In this document: positions 35,714 to 46,650 of the stretch, one piece after another
How the letters are laid out: each line of letters opens with the position of its first letter
How positions within the stretch are numbered: position 1 is the stretch's first letter
Assembly (NCBI RefSeq): GCF_004116455.1
Contig: NZ_PDJU01000008.1
Span: 88,630-152,629 of the forward strand
DNA: 64,000 nucleotides
DNA from: Arcobacter sp. F155
GTDB lineage: Bacteria > Campylobacterota > Campylobacteria > Campylobacterales > Arcobacteraceae
Reading direction: 5' to 3'
Made by a program: the position numbers and the translations under genes
The notes under the pieces: model-generated
Seen by the model: the letters and a program-made list of their open reading frames with translations, nothing else
Database searches by the model: none
What the model was told of the DNA's origin: nothing

Positions 35714-36769
35714 GTGTTGAAGTTTTTTATAGTTTTATTATTTTTTTTACAAAGTATTTATGCTGTAACTATTAAAGATATTTCAAATGTTGTAGGAATT
35801 AGAGATAACCAACTTATTGGATATGGGCTTGTTGTGGGACTTGCAGGCTCTGGAGACAAATCACAATTCACTATGCAAAGTTTACAAAACCTTCTTAGAA
35901 ACTCATATATTAAAATACCTGCCTCATCAATTAAATCAAAAAATATTGCTGCTGTTATGGTAACAGCAGAACTTCCTCCTTTTGCAAGGCAAGGGGACAA
36001 GATAAAAGTAAAAATCTCTGCCATAGGGGATGCAAAATCTATTGATAATGGAGAACTTCTACTAACTCAACTAAAAGCAGTTGATGGCCAAGTTTATGCA
36101 CTTGCACAAGGTTCTATTGTTGCAGACAATCAAAATGAAACTACAGGTTTTATTTACGAGGGTGCAACAGTTGAAAACGAAGTAGAATACTCACTTAAAA
36201 ATGAAGATAGCATCAAACTAAGTTTATTAAAAAATGATGCAAAACAAGCATATCTAGTAGAAAAAAAGATTAATGAATTTTTTAATAAACCTCTAGCAGT
36301 TGCCCTTGACACAAGAACTATCTATGTAAAAAAGCCTTTAGATAGTTCAATTGTTAAATTTCTTTCTGATGTTCAAAGTATTCAATTAGACTCTACATTT
36401 AAGAAAAAAATTATCATAGATGTTGCTAGAGAGACTATTATTGCGGGACTTGATATTCCAATTGGTCCTGTTACCGTAGCTAAAAATGATTTTACAATTA
36501 GAATTAAAAAATCTGAACTTAGTGATGTTCAATGGGATGATAAAAAGATTAATAAAGGTCAAGATATTGGCGATGATGTAAGACTTGAAAACAAGCCAGT
36601 TGCTGTTAATATTGACAATACTTTAATGAACACAAAAAAGCAACCAACTGTTTCAGATTTAGTAAGAGCAATGAAGGTAATGAAATTACCAATTACTGAA
36701 ATAATTGATACCCTAAAAATGATCAAAGAGCTTGGTGCTTTAGACGTTGAATTAGAGATAAGAGGATAG
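35714..36769 (+). CDS. flgI: Flagellar P-ring protein FlgI
   Basis: A 351-residue periplasmic P-ring subunit with a signal peptide (hydrophobic residues 2-17, ending in YAVTI). Family motifs are IKDISNVVGIRDNQLIGYGLVVGL at the mature N-terminus and GSGDKSQFTMQSLQNLLR. The C-terminal TVSDLVRAMKVMKLPITEIIDTLKMIKELGAL is diagnostic. The start is GTG at 35714; a TTG directly after it (35717) fits the AGAGG site equally well. It forms a two-gene plus-strand unit with fliM. Confidence 0.94.
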   Translation: MLKFFIVLLFFLQSIYAVTIKDISNVVGIRDNQLIGYGLVVGLAGSGDKSQFTMQSLQNLLRNSYIKIPASSIKSKNIAAVMVTAELPPFARQGDKIKVKISAIGDAKSIDNGELLLTQLKAVDGQVYALAQGSIVADNQNETTGFIYEGATVENEVEYSLKNEDSIKLSLLKNDAKQAYLVEKKINEFFNKPLAVALDTRTIYVKKPLDSSIVKFLSDVQSIQLDSTFKKKIIIDVARETIIAGLDIPIGPVTVAKNDFTIRIKKSELSDVQWDDKKINKGQDIGDDVRLENKPVAVNIDNTLMNTKKQPTVSDLVRAMKVMKLPITEIIDTLKMIKELGALDVELEIRG

Positions 36770-36770
36770 T

Positions 36771-37868
36771 ATGGCTGAGTTTTTAAGTCAAGATGAGATT
36801 GATGCACTTTTAGATATTGCCGATGCCGGTGAAGAGATTGAAACAGCGGCCGAAGAACAGATTGTATCTAAAGAAAAAAACTATTCTATTTATGACTTTA
36901 AAAAGCCAAATAGAATTTCAAATGAGCAGTTTAAAGCCTTCTCAACTCTACATGACAAGATGTTAAGGGATCTGATTACAGACCTGTCTGCAATGCTTAG
37001 AAAAATAGTTGATATCAAACTATATTCAATTGAGCAAATGACATATGGAGAGTTTATTCTTTCTATTCCACAATTAACATCACTAAATACTCTTTCAATC
37101 AAACCTTTAGAGGGAAGAATTGTAATTGAGTGTAACCCTGGAATTTCCCACAAAATTATTGCTGAACTATTAGGAAGTGGAGCAGTTGCTGCAAGTGATA
37201 ACCTAGATAGAGAACTTACTGAGATTGAAGTAAATATTTTTGAACACTTCTATAAAATGTTTGTTAAACATATGTATAAAGCATGGGATGAAGTTACAAC
37301 TTTAAACTTTAAAATTGAGTCAAGGGATACAAATGCAAATGCAATTCAGATTATCTCTGACCACGAAATTGTTCTACTAGTTGTACTTGAAATCACTATT
37401 GATGAAGAATCAGGTTTCTTATCTATTTGTTACCCTATTTCATATATTGAAACACTTCTAAATAAAATTGTTGAAAAAATCTTCTCAGAAGGAAGAAATA
37501 AAAAAGCAAGTAGAAAAAAAGATATTACTACACTTATTTCTGGTGCTAAAATGGGAATCGAAGCTATTATGGCTGAAACAGAGATGACAGTTTCAGAACT
37601 ACTTGGATTAAAAGCAGATGATGTAATAGTTTTTAATAAAAATGCAACTTCTCCATCAGCAAAAGTATATATCAACAGTACTGAGAAGTTTGCTGCTGTA
37701 TCAGGAATTCAAAATAATAGAAAAGCAATTCAAATTGAGTCTAATATTGACCATGAAAAACAAGAAACACTTGATACATTAAGAGAGATGAGAGAAGAAA
37801 GAATTAAAAAAGCAAAAGAGTCATCTGAGAATATCAAACGTCTTTTACAAGAAAGACATGGGCGTTAA
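36771..37868 (+). CDS. fliM: Flagellar motor switch protein FliM
   Basis: A 365-residue C-ring protein that binds phosphorylated CheY and sets the direction of rotation. The N-terminal CheY-binding peptide LSQDEIDALLDI (residues 4-15) is present, then a CheC-like middle domain (about 50-250, with the TLHDKMLRDLITDLSAML stretch) and a C-terminal SpoA domain (about 270-335, with MTVSELLGLKADDVIVFNK). It starts one base after the flgI stop. Confidence 0.95.
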   Translation: MAEFLSQDEIDALLDIADAGEEIETAAEEQIVSKEKNYSIYDFKKPNRISNEQFKAFSTLHDKMLRDLITDLSAMLRKIVDIKLYSIEQMTYGEFILSIPQLTSLNTLSIKPLEGRIVIECNPGISHKIIAELLGSGAVAASDNLDRELTEIEVNIFEHFYKMFVKHMYKAWDEVTTLNFKIESRDTNANAIQIISDHEIVLLVVLEITIDEESGFLSICYPISYIETLLNKIVEKIFSEGRNKKASRKKDITTLISGAKMGIEAIMAETEMTVSELLGLKADDVIVFNKNATSPSAKVYINSTEKFAAVSGIQNNRKAIQIESNIDHEKQETLDTLREMREERIKKAKESSENIKRLLQERHGR

Positions 37869-37871
37869 CCC

Positions 37872-38897
37872 TTAGTCTTCTATAGTTTGAATTGACCAAT
37901 TTAATACTTCACCAGCATACATTGGTACAACATTTTCACCCTTATAATTATATGAAGCTGGAACAACAAAGTTCTTCTTCACTAACTTAACAGTCTTTTT
38001 TATAGGGTTTAAGTTATAAATTTTTCTTGCATTTAAACTTACAAAAGCATTTAAATTATCTAAAGAATCATTCTCTTCAAACAATTGAGTTAATACTTGT
38101 AGTGCAATTGGAGATGTAAATACACCTGCTGCACAACCACAACACTCTTTTTTATGTTTTGGATGAGGGGCTGAGTCACTTCCAAACATTAATTTTGGAT
38201 GTGCTTTTAATGCTGCATCTAATAAGGCATCTCTATCTTCAGGTCTTTTTGCAATTGGTTTACAGAAAAGGTGCGGATTTAACATTCCACCAGCAACATC
38301 ATCAAGTGTAATTAATAAGTGATGTAATGTTACTGTTGCATAAAGGTTAGCATACTTATCAAGAAGCTCTACAGCATCCTTTGTAGTAATATGCTCCATA
38401 ATAATTTTTAAGTCAGGAAAAGCTTTTGCTATTGATTCATAAATAGGCATAAACTCTTTTTCTCTATCCATAACAAAACCATTTGTTTCACCATGGATAC
38501 AAAGAGGAATACCTAATTTACTCATAGACTCTAATGTAGGTCTTAATACTTCAACATCCATTGAAGCAACACCTGTTTCAGAATTTGTTGTAATTCCTGC
38601 AGGATAAAGTTTGATACCAATGATATCATCTTTGATATCTTCTAAAAACTCATACGAGTAATCATTTTGAAAAAATAGTGTTAAATGTGGTTCAAACTTA
38701 TCTTCACTACATGCTTCATTAATTCTTTGCTTATATTCAAGCATAGCTTCTTTAGTTGTAACAGGAGGAACTAAATTAGGCATAATTAATGCCCCACTAA
38801 AAGTTTCAGATGTTAAAGGACCAACTAGTTTTAACATTTCACCATCACGTAAGTGAAGGTGCATATCTAAAGCAGAGTCTATTTCAAAAGTTTCCAT
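37872..38897 (-). CDS. pyrC: Dihydroorotase PyrC
   Basis: Third step of pyrimidine synthesis: the reversible ring closure of carbamoyl-aspartate. The 341-residue protein is the class II (PyrC) type. Zinc ligands are in [13 protein letters not shown] near residue 8, the metal-bridging lysine is in [10 protein letters not shown] near 95, histidines are in LCIHGE and EHITT, and the catalytic aspartate is in MFGSDSAPH near 240. I chose the ATG at 38897, which follows the glnB stop, instead of the overlapping one at 38924. It is probably co-transcribed with the upstream amt-PII pair. Confidence 0.93.
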   Translation of the reverse strand: METFEIDSALDMHLHLRDGEMLKLVGPLTSETFSGALIMPNLVPPVTTKEAMLEYKQRINEACSEDKFEPHLTLFFQNDYSYEFLEDIKDDIIGIKLYPAGITTNSETGVASMDVEVLRPTLESMSKLGIPLCIHGETNGFVMDREKEFMPIYESIAKAFPDLKIIMEHITTKDAVELLDKYANLYATVTLHHLLITLDDVAGGMLNPHLFCKPIAKRPEDRDALLDAALKAHPKLMFGSDSAPHPKHKKECCGCAAGVFTSPIALQVLTQLFEENDSLDNLNAFVSLNARKIYNLNPIKKTVKLVKKNFVVPASYNYKGENVVPMYAGEVLNWSIQTIED

Positions 38898-38898
38898 A

Positions 38899-39249
<351 letters not shown>

Positions 39250-39298
39250 TTATTAATCTTTCTATTTTAACAAAATATTTTTAAAATCAAATTATATT

Positions 39299-40486
39299 CT
39301 AAAATGCTCTTTTAAACTCAGGGTAAGCTTCTAAACCACACTCTTCTACATCTAAACCTTGCATTTCTTCATCATTGTGAGCTCTTAATGGAGCTATTTT
39401 ATTAATAACAAATAAAACAATATATGAAACAACAAAGGCAAATACTGCAACAACTACTACACCTTTTAATTGACCTAAGAATGTAATATCATCACCATTA
39501 CTTGCAAAGATACCAACGGCTAATGTTCCCCAAATACCATTTAATAAGTGAACTGATAAAGCCCCCACAGGGTCATCAAGTTTTAACTTATCAAAGAAAG
39601 ATACACCAAATACAACAAGTGCTCCACCAATAGCACCAATTAAAATTGGAGTATAAATATTATAAAGATCAGGTCCTGCTGTAATTGCAACTAAACCACC
39701 TAAAGCACCATTTAATACCATAGTAATATCAAGCTTTTTATATCTAAAGTACATAAATGCACCAACAATAATTGCACCTGATAAACCAGCTGTATTTGTA
39801 TTCATAATAGTTAAAGCAACTGCATCAGCACTCTCTTTTGAAGCAATTGAACCTACTGAACCACCATTAAATCCAAACCATCCAATCCATAAAAGAAATG
39901 CACCTAATGTTACAAGTGGGATATTTGATGCTGGAATTACTCTTACTCCACCTTCTTTAGGATATCTTCCACGTCTTGCTCCAATAATTAAAATTGCAGC
40001 TAATAGTGCCCATCCACCAGTTGAGTGAATAACTGTTGAACCAGCTAAGTCATACATAGATAAATCTAAAAATGTTCCTGCTAACATATCACTTCCCCAA
40101 GACCAGTTAACAACAACAGGATAAATAAATCCACCCATAATTACAGTAAATAAAGCTAATGGTAGAACTTTTGCTCTTTCACTAACCCCACCAGACATAA
40201 TATTGATTACTTTACCAACAAATGCCATTTGGAAAAGAAAAGCTGCCCATTTTGACATTGAATCACTTCCAAAGTCTCCAAAAGCAATTGAGTAACCAAC
40301 AAGTAAAAATGCCAATGAAGCAACTGCATAAATCATTGTATTAACCATTAATACTGCTGAAACGTTTTTAGTTCTTACAAGCCCTGCTTCAAGCATAGCA
40401 AAACCTGGAACCATAAAGATAATAAGTGTCATTGCAAAGATTGCAAAAAATGTATCAAGTACATAACTAACTGATTGTAAGTCCAT
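39299..40486 (-). CDS. amt: Ammonium transporter Amt (copy 2)
   Basis: A 395-residue inner-membrane ammonium channel with eleven predicted helices. The signature GFAMLEAGLVRTKN near residue 28 is present, with the pore histidine regions GSTVIHSTGGWAL near 150 and VHLLNGIWGTLAVG near 315. It is followed by its own PII gene (glnB) after 61 bases, the usual Amt/PII pairing, and probably forms a unit with pyrC. About 45-60% similar to copy 1 by eye. Confidence 0.94.
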   Translation of the reverse strand: MDLQSVSYVLDTFFAIFAMTLIIFMVPGFAMLEAGLVRTKNVSAVLMVNTMIYAVASLAFLLVGYSIAFGDFGSDSMSKWAAFLFQMAFVGKVINIMSGGVSERAKVLPLALFTVIMGGFIYPVVVNWSWGSDMLAGTFLDLSMYDLAGSTVIHSTGGWALLAAILIIGARRGRYPKEGGVRVIPASNIPLVTLGAFLLWIGWFGFNGGSVGSIASKESADAVALTIMNTNTAGLSGAIIVGAFMYFRYKKLDITMVLNGALGGLVAITAGPDLYNIYTPILIGAIGGALVVFGVSFFDKLKLDDPVGALSVHLLNGIWGTLAVGIFASNGDDITFLGQLKGVVVVAVFAFVVSYIVLFVINKIAPLRAHNDEEMQGLDVEECGLEAYPEFKRAF

Positions 40487-40587
40487 ATTTAACCCTTCCT
40501 AAGTTTTCTTAAGAAACATTATATATTTTTTTAATAAGTTTATATAGATAGTATGTGTATAAAAAATATACAGGGAGTATAAGATTT

Positions 40588-40618
40588 AAATCAAAGAAGA
40601 AAAGCTCTTCTTTGATTT
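40588..40618 (-). terminator. Terminator after the first amt-PII pair
   Basis: A 13-bp perfect stem (AAATCAAAGAAGA / TCTTCTTTGATTT) with a 5-base loop AAAGC, ending 6 bases after the PII copy 1 stop. The following T run is weak. It separates the two amt-PII units, so the second likely has its own promoter in the 138-base gap. Confidence 0.65.
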
Positions 40619-40624
40619 TATATA

Positions 40625-40975
<351 letters not shown>

Positions 40976-40982
40976 TTATATA

Positions 40983-42197
40983 TTAAGCTTTTTTGAATTC
41001 AGGGTAACACTCAAGACCAGTCTCATGAATATCTAATCCTGTAATTTCAGTCTCTTCATCTACTCTTAGTCCAATAACTAAGTCTAAGATTTTCCAAACA
41101 ATAAATGAAACAATGAATACAAATGCTCCAATTACAACGATACCTTTAATTTGCGCTAGGATTGTAACTTCTGGATTGAAAATACCAACAGCTAATGTTC
41201 CCCAGATACCTGCTACTAAGTGAACAGATAAAGCACCAACAGGATCATCAATTCTTAACTTATCAAAGAATGGAACTGCAAATACAACTAAAGCACCACC
41301 AACTATACCTTCAATAAATGAAACTAACATTCCTAAATCAGGACCTGCAGTAACTGAAACTAAACCAGCTAAAGCACCATTTAATACCATAGTTAAATCA
41401 ACTTTTTTATAAAGTAGTTGAGTTAATAAAGCCGCCATAATTGCACCTGCACAAGCTGCCATATTTGTATCTGCAACTACTAATGCAATACCATCGATAT
41501 CAGCTTTTGAACCTAATGCTAATTGAGAACCACCATTAAATCCAAACCATCCCATCCATAAAATGAATGTACCTAAAGTTGCAAGAGTTAAGTTTGAACC
41601 AGGGATTGGTCTTACTTTACCATCTTTAGTATATTTTCCTTTTCTAGCACCAAGAATTAATACACCAGCTAAAGCAGCCCATCCACCAACAGAGTGAACA
41701 ATAGTTGAACCAGCGAAATCAGAGAACCCAGCAATTAAACCACCAAGTTCAGACCCACCCCATGTCCAGTGACCTTGAATTGGATAAATTACACCACTTA
41801 AAATTACAACAAAGATTAAAAATGGCCATAATTTCATTCTTTCAGCCACAGTACCAGAAATTACCGATGCAGCAGTTGCTACGAACATAACTTGGAAGAA
41901 AAAGTCTGCTGCAGCTGGATAAGTAGCGTCAGCACCGTTTTCCATACTAATTGTTGAGAAGCTTCCCATGAAAGCTGAACCATCACCATACATTAAGTTA
42001 TATCCTACAAAATAATACATAATACAAGAGATTGCAAATAGTGCAATATTCTTTGTTAATACTGTTGCATTATTTTTTGATCTTGTTAGACCAGATTCTA
42101 GCATTGCAAAACCTGCAGCCATCCACATTACTAATACACCTGAAAATACAAATAGAAAACCATCTAGTATGTATTTTAAGTCGTTAAAATTTTCCAT
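40983..42197 (-). CDS. amt: Ammonium transporter Amt (copy 1)
   Basis: A 404-residue inner-membrane ammonium channel with eleven helices. Signature GFAMLESGLTRSKN near residue 34; pore histidine segments GSTIVHSVGGWAAL and VHLVAGIWGTLAVG. I chose the ATG at 42197 because AAGGAAGA lies just upstream and the product starts MENFNDLKYI. An upstream ATG at 42251 would add 18 atypical residues. Confidence 0.94.
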   Translation of the reverse strand: MENFNDLKYILDGFLFVFSGVLVMWMAAGFAMLESGLTRSKNNATVLTKNIALFAISCIMYYFVGYNLMYGDGSAFMGSFSTISMENGADATYPAAADFFFQVMFVATAASVISGTVAERMKLWPFLIFVVILSGVIYPIQGHWTWGGSELGGLIAGFSDFAGSTIVHSVGGWAALAGVLILGARKGKYTKDGKVRPIPGSNLTLATLGTFILWMGWFGFNGGSQLALGSKADIDGIALVVADTNMAACAGAIMAALLTQLLYKKVDLTMVLNGALAGLVSVTAGPDLGMLVSFIEGIVGGALVVFAVPFFDKLRIDDPVGALSVHLVAGIWGTLAVGIFNPEVTILAQIKGIVVIGAFVFIVSFIVWKILDLVIGLRVDEETEITGLDIHETGLECYPEFKKA

Positions 42198-42439
42198 ATT
42201 CTTCCTTTTCAAAGTAAATATGCAGAAATTGTAACAGATTTCAAAAAGCAAATAAACATTTTTGTTGTATATAATTTATACATATAAAAAGTAAATTTAA
42301 TGAATTTTATTCAAAAAATTCCTATTCTTTGGTTACTAACATATATTTAAAAAATTTACAAAAAATTAATTTTTTTTACAAATAAATAGTTTTTAAATAA
42401 TTGTTTATTTTTTATACACTTAGTTTTTTCTTTATATGT

Positions 42440-42445
42440 TATAAT
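42440..42445 (+). promoter_or_regulatory. Extended -10 box for the glnD operon
   Basis: TGT followed by TATAAT, an extended -10 element, 31 bases before the ATG at 42476. AGGAG (42465-42469) is the ribosome binding site. Divergent from the amt promoter region; the 278-base AT-rich gap between amt copy 1 and this operon shows nothing else I can identify. Confidence 0.55.
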
Positions 42446-42475
42446 TAACTACACATACGAATATAGGAGTGGTTC

Positions 42476-43339
42476 ATGAAAGAGTACTTTGAAGTATATA
42501 TTCAAAATCAAGACAAAATTGAAGAGTTTATAGAAGAGAGTTTAAATAAATTTGGTGAAGTTAAGAAACACAAATCAAGTAAATTTAAAACTCTTTTTAA
42601 AATTTTTCCATCTTTAGAACTTGTTTATATTGTAAACAAAGATACTAAAGTTCAAACCTCTCCTAACTATCATAGATTCAAAGAAGATGCAAAAGAAAAA
42701 GATATCTCAAGGGAATATCTAATATCTAAGCTTCATTTTAAAGAGAACTGTAAAACAGCTTTTAGTTCACCTTATATAAGTAGTGCTACTAGACATAATT
42801 GTATTACTGTTTCTATAAAAGAAGGTGATGATATTATCTTTTTTGATTTTAAGATTGAGACGCTTCTTGAAAGACTAAATCTAATTGAATTAAACAAACC
42901 TTTTCATACCCTTACAAAAACTTTTTATCTAATAGCTGGATATTCAATGTTTTTATTGGCTTTATTTATAGTTTGTTATTCAATTTATGATTTTGCACAC
43001 TCTTTTTTAATTAAAGGAATTTTTGATTTAGATGCAATATTCAAACCTGTAATTGCTTTAACCTTAGGTATTGCAATCTTTGACCTTGCAAAAACAATAC
43101 TAGAACAAGAAGTTTATTTTAAGAGTTATTCAAAAAACTCAAAAGTAGAAACAAAAATTATCACAAAGTTTCTTATTGCCATTACTATAGCTTTATCTAT
43201 TGAAGCACTAATGGTTGTATTTAAAATTGCCCTTACTGACTATGATAAGATGATTAATGCTTTATACCTAATTACAGGTATTTCTATGATATTAATTGCT
43301 CTTTCAGTATTTATATTTTTAACAAAGAAAAAGAACTAG
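42476..43339 (+). CDS. Membrane protein with a putative PDC-like sensor domain upstream of glnD
   Basis: A 287-residue protein. Residues 1-140 are soluble, with SSKFKTLFKIFPSLELVYIVNKDTKVQTSPNY and SSPYISSATRHNCITVSI stretches resembling PDC/Cache-type sensor domains of Campylobacterota. Four membrane helices follow (about 150-172, 187-205, 225-248, 262-282). No enzymatic output domain. First gene of a three-gene unit with an AAA/Fis protein and glnD, so nitrogen or envelope sensing is possible but not shown. A periplasmic location for the sensor is uncertain because no N-terminal helix precedes it. Confidence 0.6.
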   Translation: MKEYFEVYIQNQDKIEEFIEESLNKFGEVKKHKSSKFKTLFKIFPSLELVYIVNKDTKVQTSPNYHRFKEDAKEKDISREYLISKLHFKENCKTAFSSPYISSATRHNCITVSIKEGDDIIFFDFKIETLLERLNLIELNKPFHTLTKTFYLIAGYSMFLLALFIVCYSIYDFAHSFLIKGIFDLDAIFKPVIALTLGIAIFDLAKTILEQEVYFKSYSKNSKVETKIITKFLIAITIALSIEALMVVFKIALTDYDKMINALYLITGISMILIALSVFIFLTKKKN

Positions 43340-43348
43340 GACTAAAAA

Positions 43349-44107
43349 ATGGAAGAATATATTGCAAAATCAAAAAACTCAAAAGAGATATTAAACTCAG
43401 CTCAACTTCTTCAAAGTGTAGAAGTTAATGCTTTAATCACAGGAGATGCAGGTGTTGGTAAAAAATCTTTAGCAAGATATATTTTGCCCAATGTAAAAGA
43501 GTATAAAGCAAAGTCTCTACAACGAGATATTAGTGATAATATAATCTCCTTGCAAAATGAAGCAATCATCCTAGATAAAATAGAAAATATTACAAATATA
43601 GATTTAGTAATAAACTGGCTAAATGACAACAATATCAGAGTAATCGCAACAACGCTAAAACATGAGTTAAACTCAAAATTAGCTGATTTATTTTCGATTA
43701 CTATTGAACTTCCTGCTTTAAAAGATAGGGAAGAAGATGTTAAACAGCTTATTACTAAGTTTTCAAAAGAAGCTAGTAAAACTTTAGATTTAGAGCCTGT
43801 ACTTCCATCTAAACTTATGATAAACTTATCAAACAATGCACATAGCCTTAGAAAATCTATTTACTTCTCTTATTTATTTGAAACAATAGGAGAAGATGAG
43901 ATTTTAATGTTTATGGAAAACTATATGTTCTCAAACCTACAAGGAGAGAATTCATATAAAGACTTTGTATACCTTTTTGAAGTTCCTTTATTAAAAGCTG
44001 CAAAAAAGAAATACAAATCACAAGTACAAATGGCAAAACATTTAGGTCTAAATAGAATCACTCTAAGGAAAAAACTTGATATTCATAAGGGTTTTTTAGA
44101 TGACTGA
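43349..44107 (+). CDS. Truncated NtrC-like AAA+/Fis-type DNA-binding protein
   Basis: A 252-residue protein with an AAA+-like domain and a C-terminal Fis-type helix-turn-helix (about 212-248, KSQVQMAKHLGLNRITLRKKL). A degenerate Walker A, GDAGVGKKSLA, lies at residues 32-42. The sigma-54 contact loop GAFTGA of NtrC-type activators is absent and the ATPase core is shortened, so it is unlikely to activate sigma-54 polymerase. It may be a DNA-binding regulator. It overlaps the glnD start by eight bases. Confidence 0.68.
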   Translation: MEEYIAKSKNSKEILNSAQLLQSVEVNALITGDAGVGKKSLARYILPNVKEYKAKSLQRDISDNIISLQNEAIILDKIENITNIDLVINWLNDNNIRVIATTLKHELNSKLADLFSITIELPALKDREEDVKQLITKFSKEASKTLDLEPVLPSKLMINLSNNAHSLRKSIYFSYLFETIGEDEILMFMENYMFSNLQGENSYKDFVYLFEVPLLKAAKKKYKSQVQMAKHLGLNRITLRKKLDIHKGFLDD

Positions 44108-46640
44108 ATTAAACATACAAGTTGAAGAACTAATAACAAAAGGTGCTGAAGACTTTGAGATTTCAAAGGTTTTTAGAACTTATTTTAAATCATATGTAAA
44201 CTCAATTGATGAAGTTTTGGAAACAACTGGTGGAAAAGATTTCTTTGTAAAACATACTAAACATACTGATAAATTTATAATTCTTCTATACAAATATATC
44301 CTACGAAAACATTTTGGTGATTATCAACCAATGAGTACTTCTATTCCTATCTCTCTTATAGCCTTAGGAAGTTATGGACGAGAACAACTATGTATCTACT
44401 CTGATGTTGATTTAATGATTCTTTATGAAGATATAAAAGGCTATAACCTAAAAGCTATTATGGAAGAGCTTGTAACTTTAGCATGGGATTGTGGACTTAA
44501 ACTTGGTTCTAGAGTTCATGAAATAAAAGAGATTGAACTATCAGTTCAAGAAGATATTACTATTAAATCTTCAATCTTAGAATCAAGAATGATTTATGGT
44601 TCTAAGCACCTTTGGTTTTCATATCAAAATGTTTTAAAGAAAATAAGAAATACCTACCAAAAAGATTTTGTATTAGAAAAACTAGATGAACATAAAAAAA
44701 GACTTTTAAAATATCCACTAAAAATGGAGCCAAATATCAAAGATGGTTACGGTGGAATGAGAGAATCAAATATGATTTTCTGGACTGCTACTATTGCTTA
44801 TGGGGTTAGTGATATAAAACAACTAATGGGAAAAGAGTTCTCAGAAGAAGAGTACAAAAGATATAGAAGCTCTTTAGAGTACATTTTTAGAGTTAGAAAC
44901 TACCTTCATAGTATTTCAAAAAAGAAACTTGATGTTGTAAACTTTGATATTCTACCTGAGTTAAGTTCTAAGATGGGATTTAAAAATAGACCTAGACTTA
45001 CAAAAGAGAGACAATGTATGTCAAAACTTATTGAGTGTTTGCATAATGTTCACTTCTTTTCAACTATCATGGTTAAAAAGTTCACTAGAAAAGTTCTTTT
45101 TGATGCAAAAAATATTTCAAGACTTAAAGAGTATAGAATTAAGAAAAACCTTTATGTTTATGAAAATAAACTTTATACTTCATTTAATGCTAAACCTAAA
45201 ACACTAAACAATCTATTAAAAGAGCTAATCTCACTTCCAAGGGATGTAAAGCATTTTGATAGGTCATATGTTGAGTATGCTAGTAAAACTAAGCTACCCA
45301 ATAAACAAACTAAAGAGTTGAAAAAAACAATTAAACAACTTCTGTATAAACAAAACCTTTATCCAATTATTAAGCTTTTATATAATGCAAGATTGTTCCA
45401 ATCTGTTTTACCTGTAACTAAAAAAATAGTTCACCAACCACAATTTGATGGCTACCATCAACATCCAGTTGATATTCACTCAATAAAAACTCTAAAAAAA
45501 CTGACAAATATAAAAGATGATTATGTAAAAGATATCTTTAATAGTTTTGATGCAAAAGAAAAAACACTAGTAAGACTTGCTTGTTTATTCCATGATGTAG
45601 GAAAAGGAAGAATTACAGACCATCATATTGCAGGGGAAAAACTGTTTAAAAATATGATGACATCTTTTGATTTAGATAAAAATCATATTCAATTAGGAGC
45701 TCTTCTAGTAAGACATCATAATATGATGAGTAAAGTTGCTTCAAGTGAAGATATTTATTCAGAAAAAGTTATTCTGTCTTTTACTGCTTTATTACAAACT
45801 AAATTAGCTCTAAAAATGCTTTATGTAGTAACTTATGCAGATATTTCAGCAGTTGGAGAATCTGTGTATAAAAGCTCTACTGCTTCACTTTTAAAACAGT
45901 TATATTTACAAGCATTGCCTGCTTTTAATAACACTTCTTTATTAAGTGAAAATGCAAGAAGAAATGCAAAACAAGAAAGAATCAAAAAGCTAGAAAAGTA
46001 TAAAAACTTATCAAATATCATGAAGAAAAAGATTACTTATATCTCTTCAAATCAAATGTTCTTAAAATGTAAATCAAATGAAATAATCGATATTGCAGTT
46101 AGGGCTTATGATGTAAAAGATTTTACATATAAAGTTATAAATGAAGATCAACTATCTATTAAAATTATTAGAGCTATTCCTTTAAATCTTGGTTTCTTAC
46201 TTGGTAAGTTAGAGTTTTTAAATATCTCTACAATGAATATCTTTAAACTTTTTGATGAAAAGAAATTCTTTGAAATAAACTTTTCAGAAAGAGTTGATGA
46301 TGAGGATATTCCATTCATAGAACAAATGATTGAAAACTCTTTTGATATGAGTAAAAAAACAAGGCTCTTAACTCCAAAGATTGAAGAAAAAGGTATTCAC
46401 ATAAACTGTAATCACACTACCTATTTAGCTTCAATGCAAGTTACAGCAAAAGATCAAAAGGGTCTTTTTGCTTATATTGCAAATATTTTTGATGAGTTTG
46501 GTATAGAGATTGAAACTGCAAAACTTAGCTCAATCAAAGGAATGGCAAAGGATTTATTCCTAATTGAAAAAAATGGAAATTTTTGTGGTCAGCAAGATGA
46601 TATTATAAAAGAGTTATGCCATCATAGTAAAGAGAGTTAA
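44100..46640 (+). CDS. glnD: [Protein-PII] uridylyltransferase/uridylyl-removing enzyme GlnD
   Basis: An 846-residue sensor of nitrogen state that uridylylates PII when glutamine is low and removes UMP when it is high. The nucleotidyltransferase motif is GSYGREQ (90-96) plus SDVDL (101-105); the HD domain shows HPVDIHS near 458 and LACLFHDVGKGRITDHH near 497; ACT domains follow (about 665-840, with VTAKDQKGLFAYIANIFDEFGIEIETAKL). Its PII substrates are encoded nearby on the other strand. It converges on the Aas-like gene. Confidence 0.94.
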   Translation: MTELNIQVEELITKGAEDFEISKVFRTYFKSYVNSIDEVLETTGGKDFFVKHTKHTDKFIILLYKYILRKHFGDYQPMSTSIPISLIALGSYGREQLCIYSDVDLMILYEDIKGYNLKAIMEELVTLAWDCGLKLGSRVHEIKEIELSVQEDITIKSSILESRMIYGSKHLWFSYQNVLKKIRNTYQKDFVLEKLDEHKKRLLKYPLKMEPNIKDGYGGMRESNMIFWTATIAYGVSDIKQLMGKEFSEEEYKRYRSSLEYIFRVRNYLHSISKKKLDVVNFDILPELSSKMGFKNRPRLTKERQCMSKLIECLHNVHFFSTIMVKKFTRKVLFDAKNISRLKEYRIKKNLYVYENKLYTSFNAKPKTLNNLLKELISLPRDVKHFDRSYVEYASKTKLPNKQTKELKKTIKQLLYKQNLYPIIKLLYNARLFQSVLPVTKKIVHQPQFDGYHQHPVDIHSIKTLKKLTNIKDDYVKDIFNSFDAKEKTLVRLACLFHDVGKGRITDHHIAGEKLFKNMMTSFDLDKNHIQLGALLVRHHNMMSKVASSEDIYSEKVILSFTALLQTKLALKMLYVVTYADISAVGESVYKSSTASLLKQLYLQALPAFNNTSLLSENARRNAKQERIKKLEKYKNLSNIMKKKITYISSNQMFLKCKSNEIIDIAVRAYDVKDFTYKVINEDQLSIKIIRAIPLNLGFLLGKLEFLNISTMNIFKLFDEKKFFEINFSERVDDEDIPFIEQMIENSFDMSKKTRLLTPKIEEKGIHINCNHTTYLASMQVTAKDQKGLFAYIANIFDEFGIEIETAKLSSIKGMAKDLFLIEKNGNFCGQQDDIIKELCHHSKES

Positions 46641-46650
46641 TCTCTTTACT
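46626..46650. terminator. Bidirectional terminator between glnD and the Aas-like gene
   Basis: A 10-bp perfect stem (AGTAAAGAGA / TCTCTTTACT) with a 5-base loop, spanning the glnD stop and touching the stop of the convergent gene. Confidence 0.6.
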
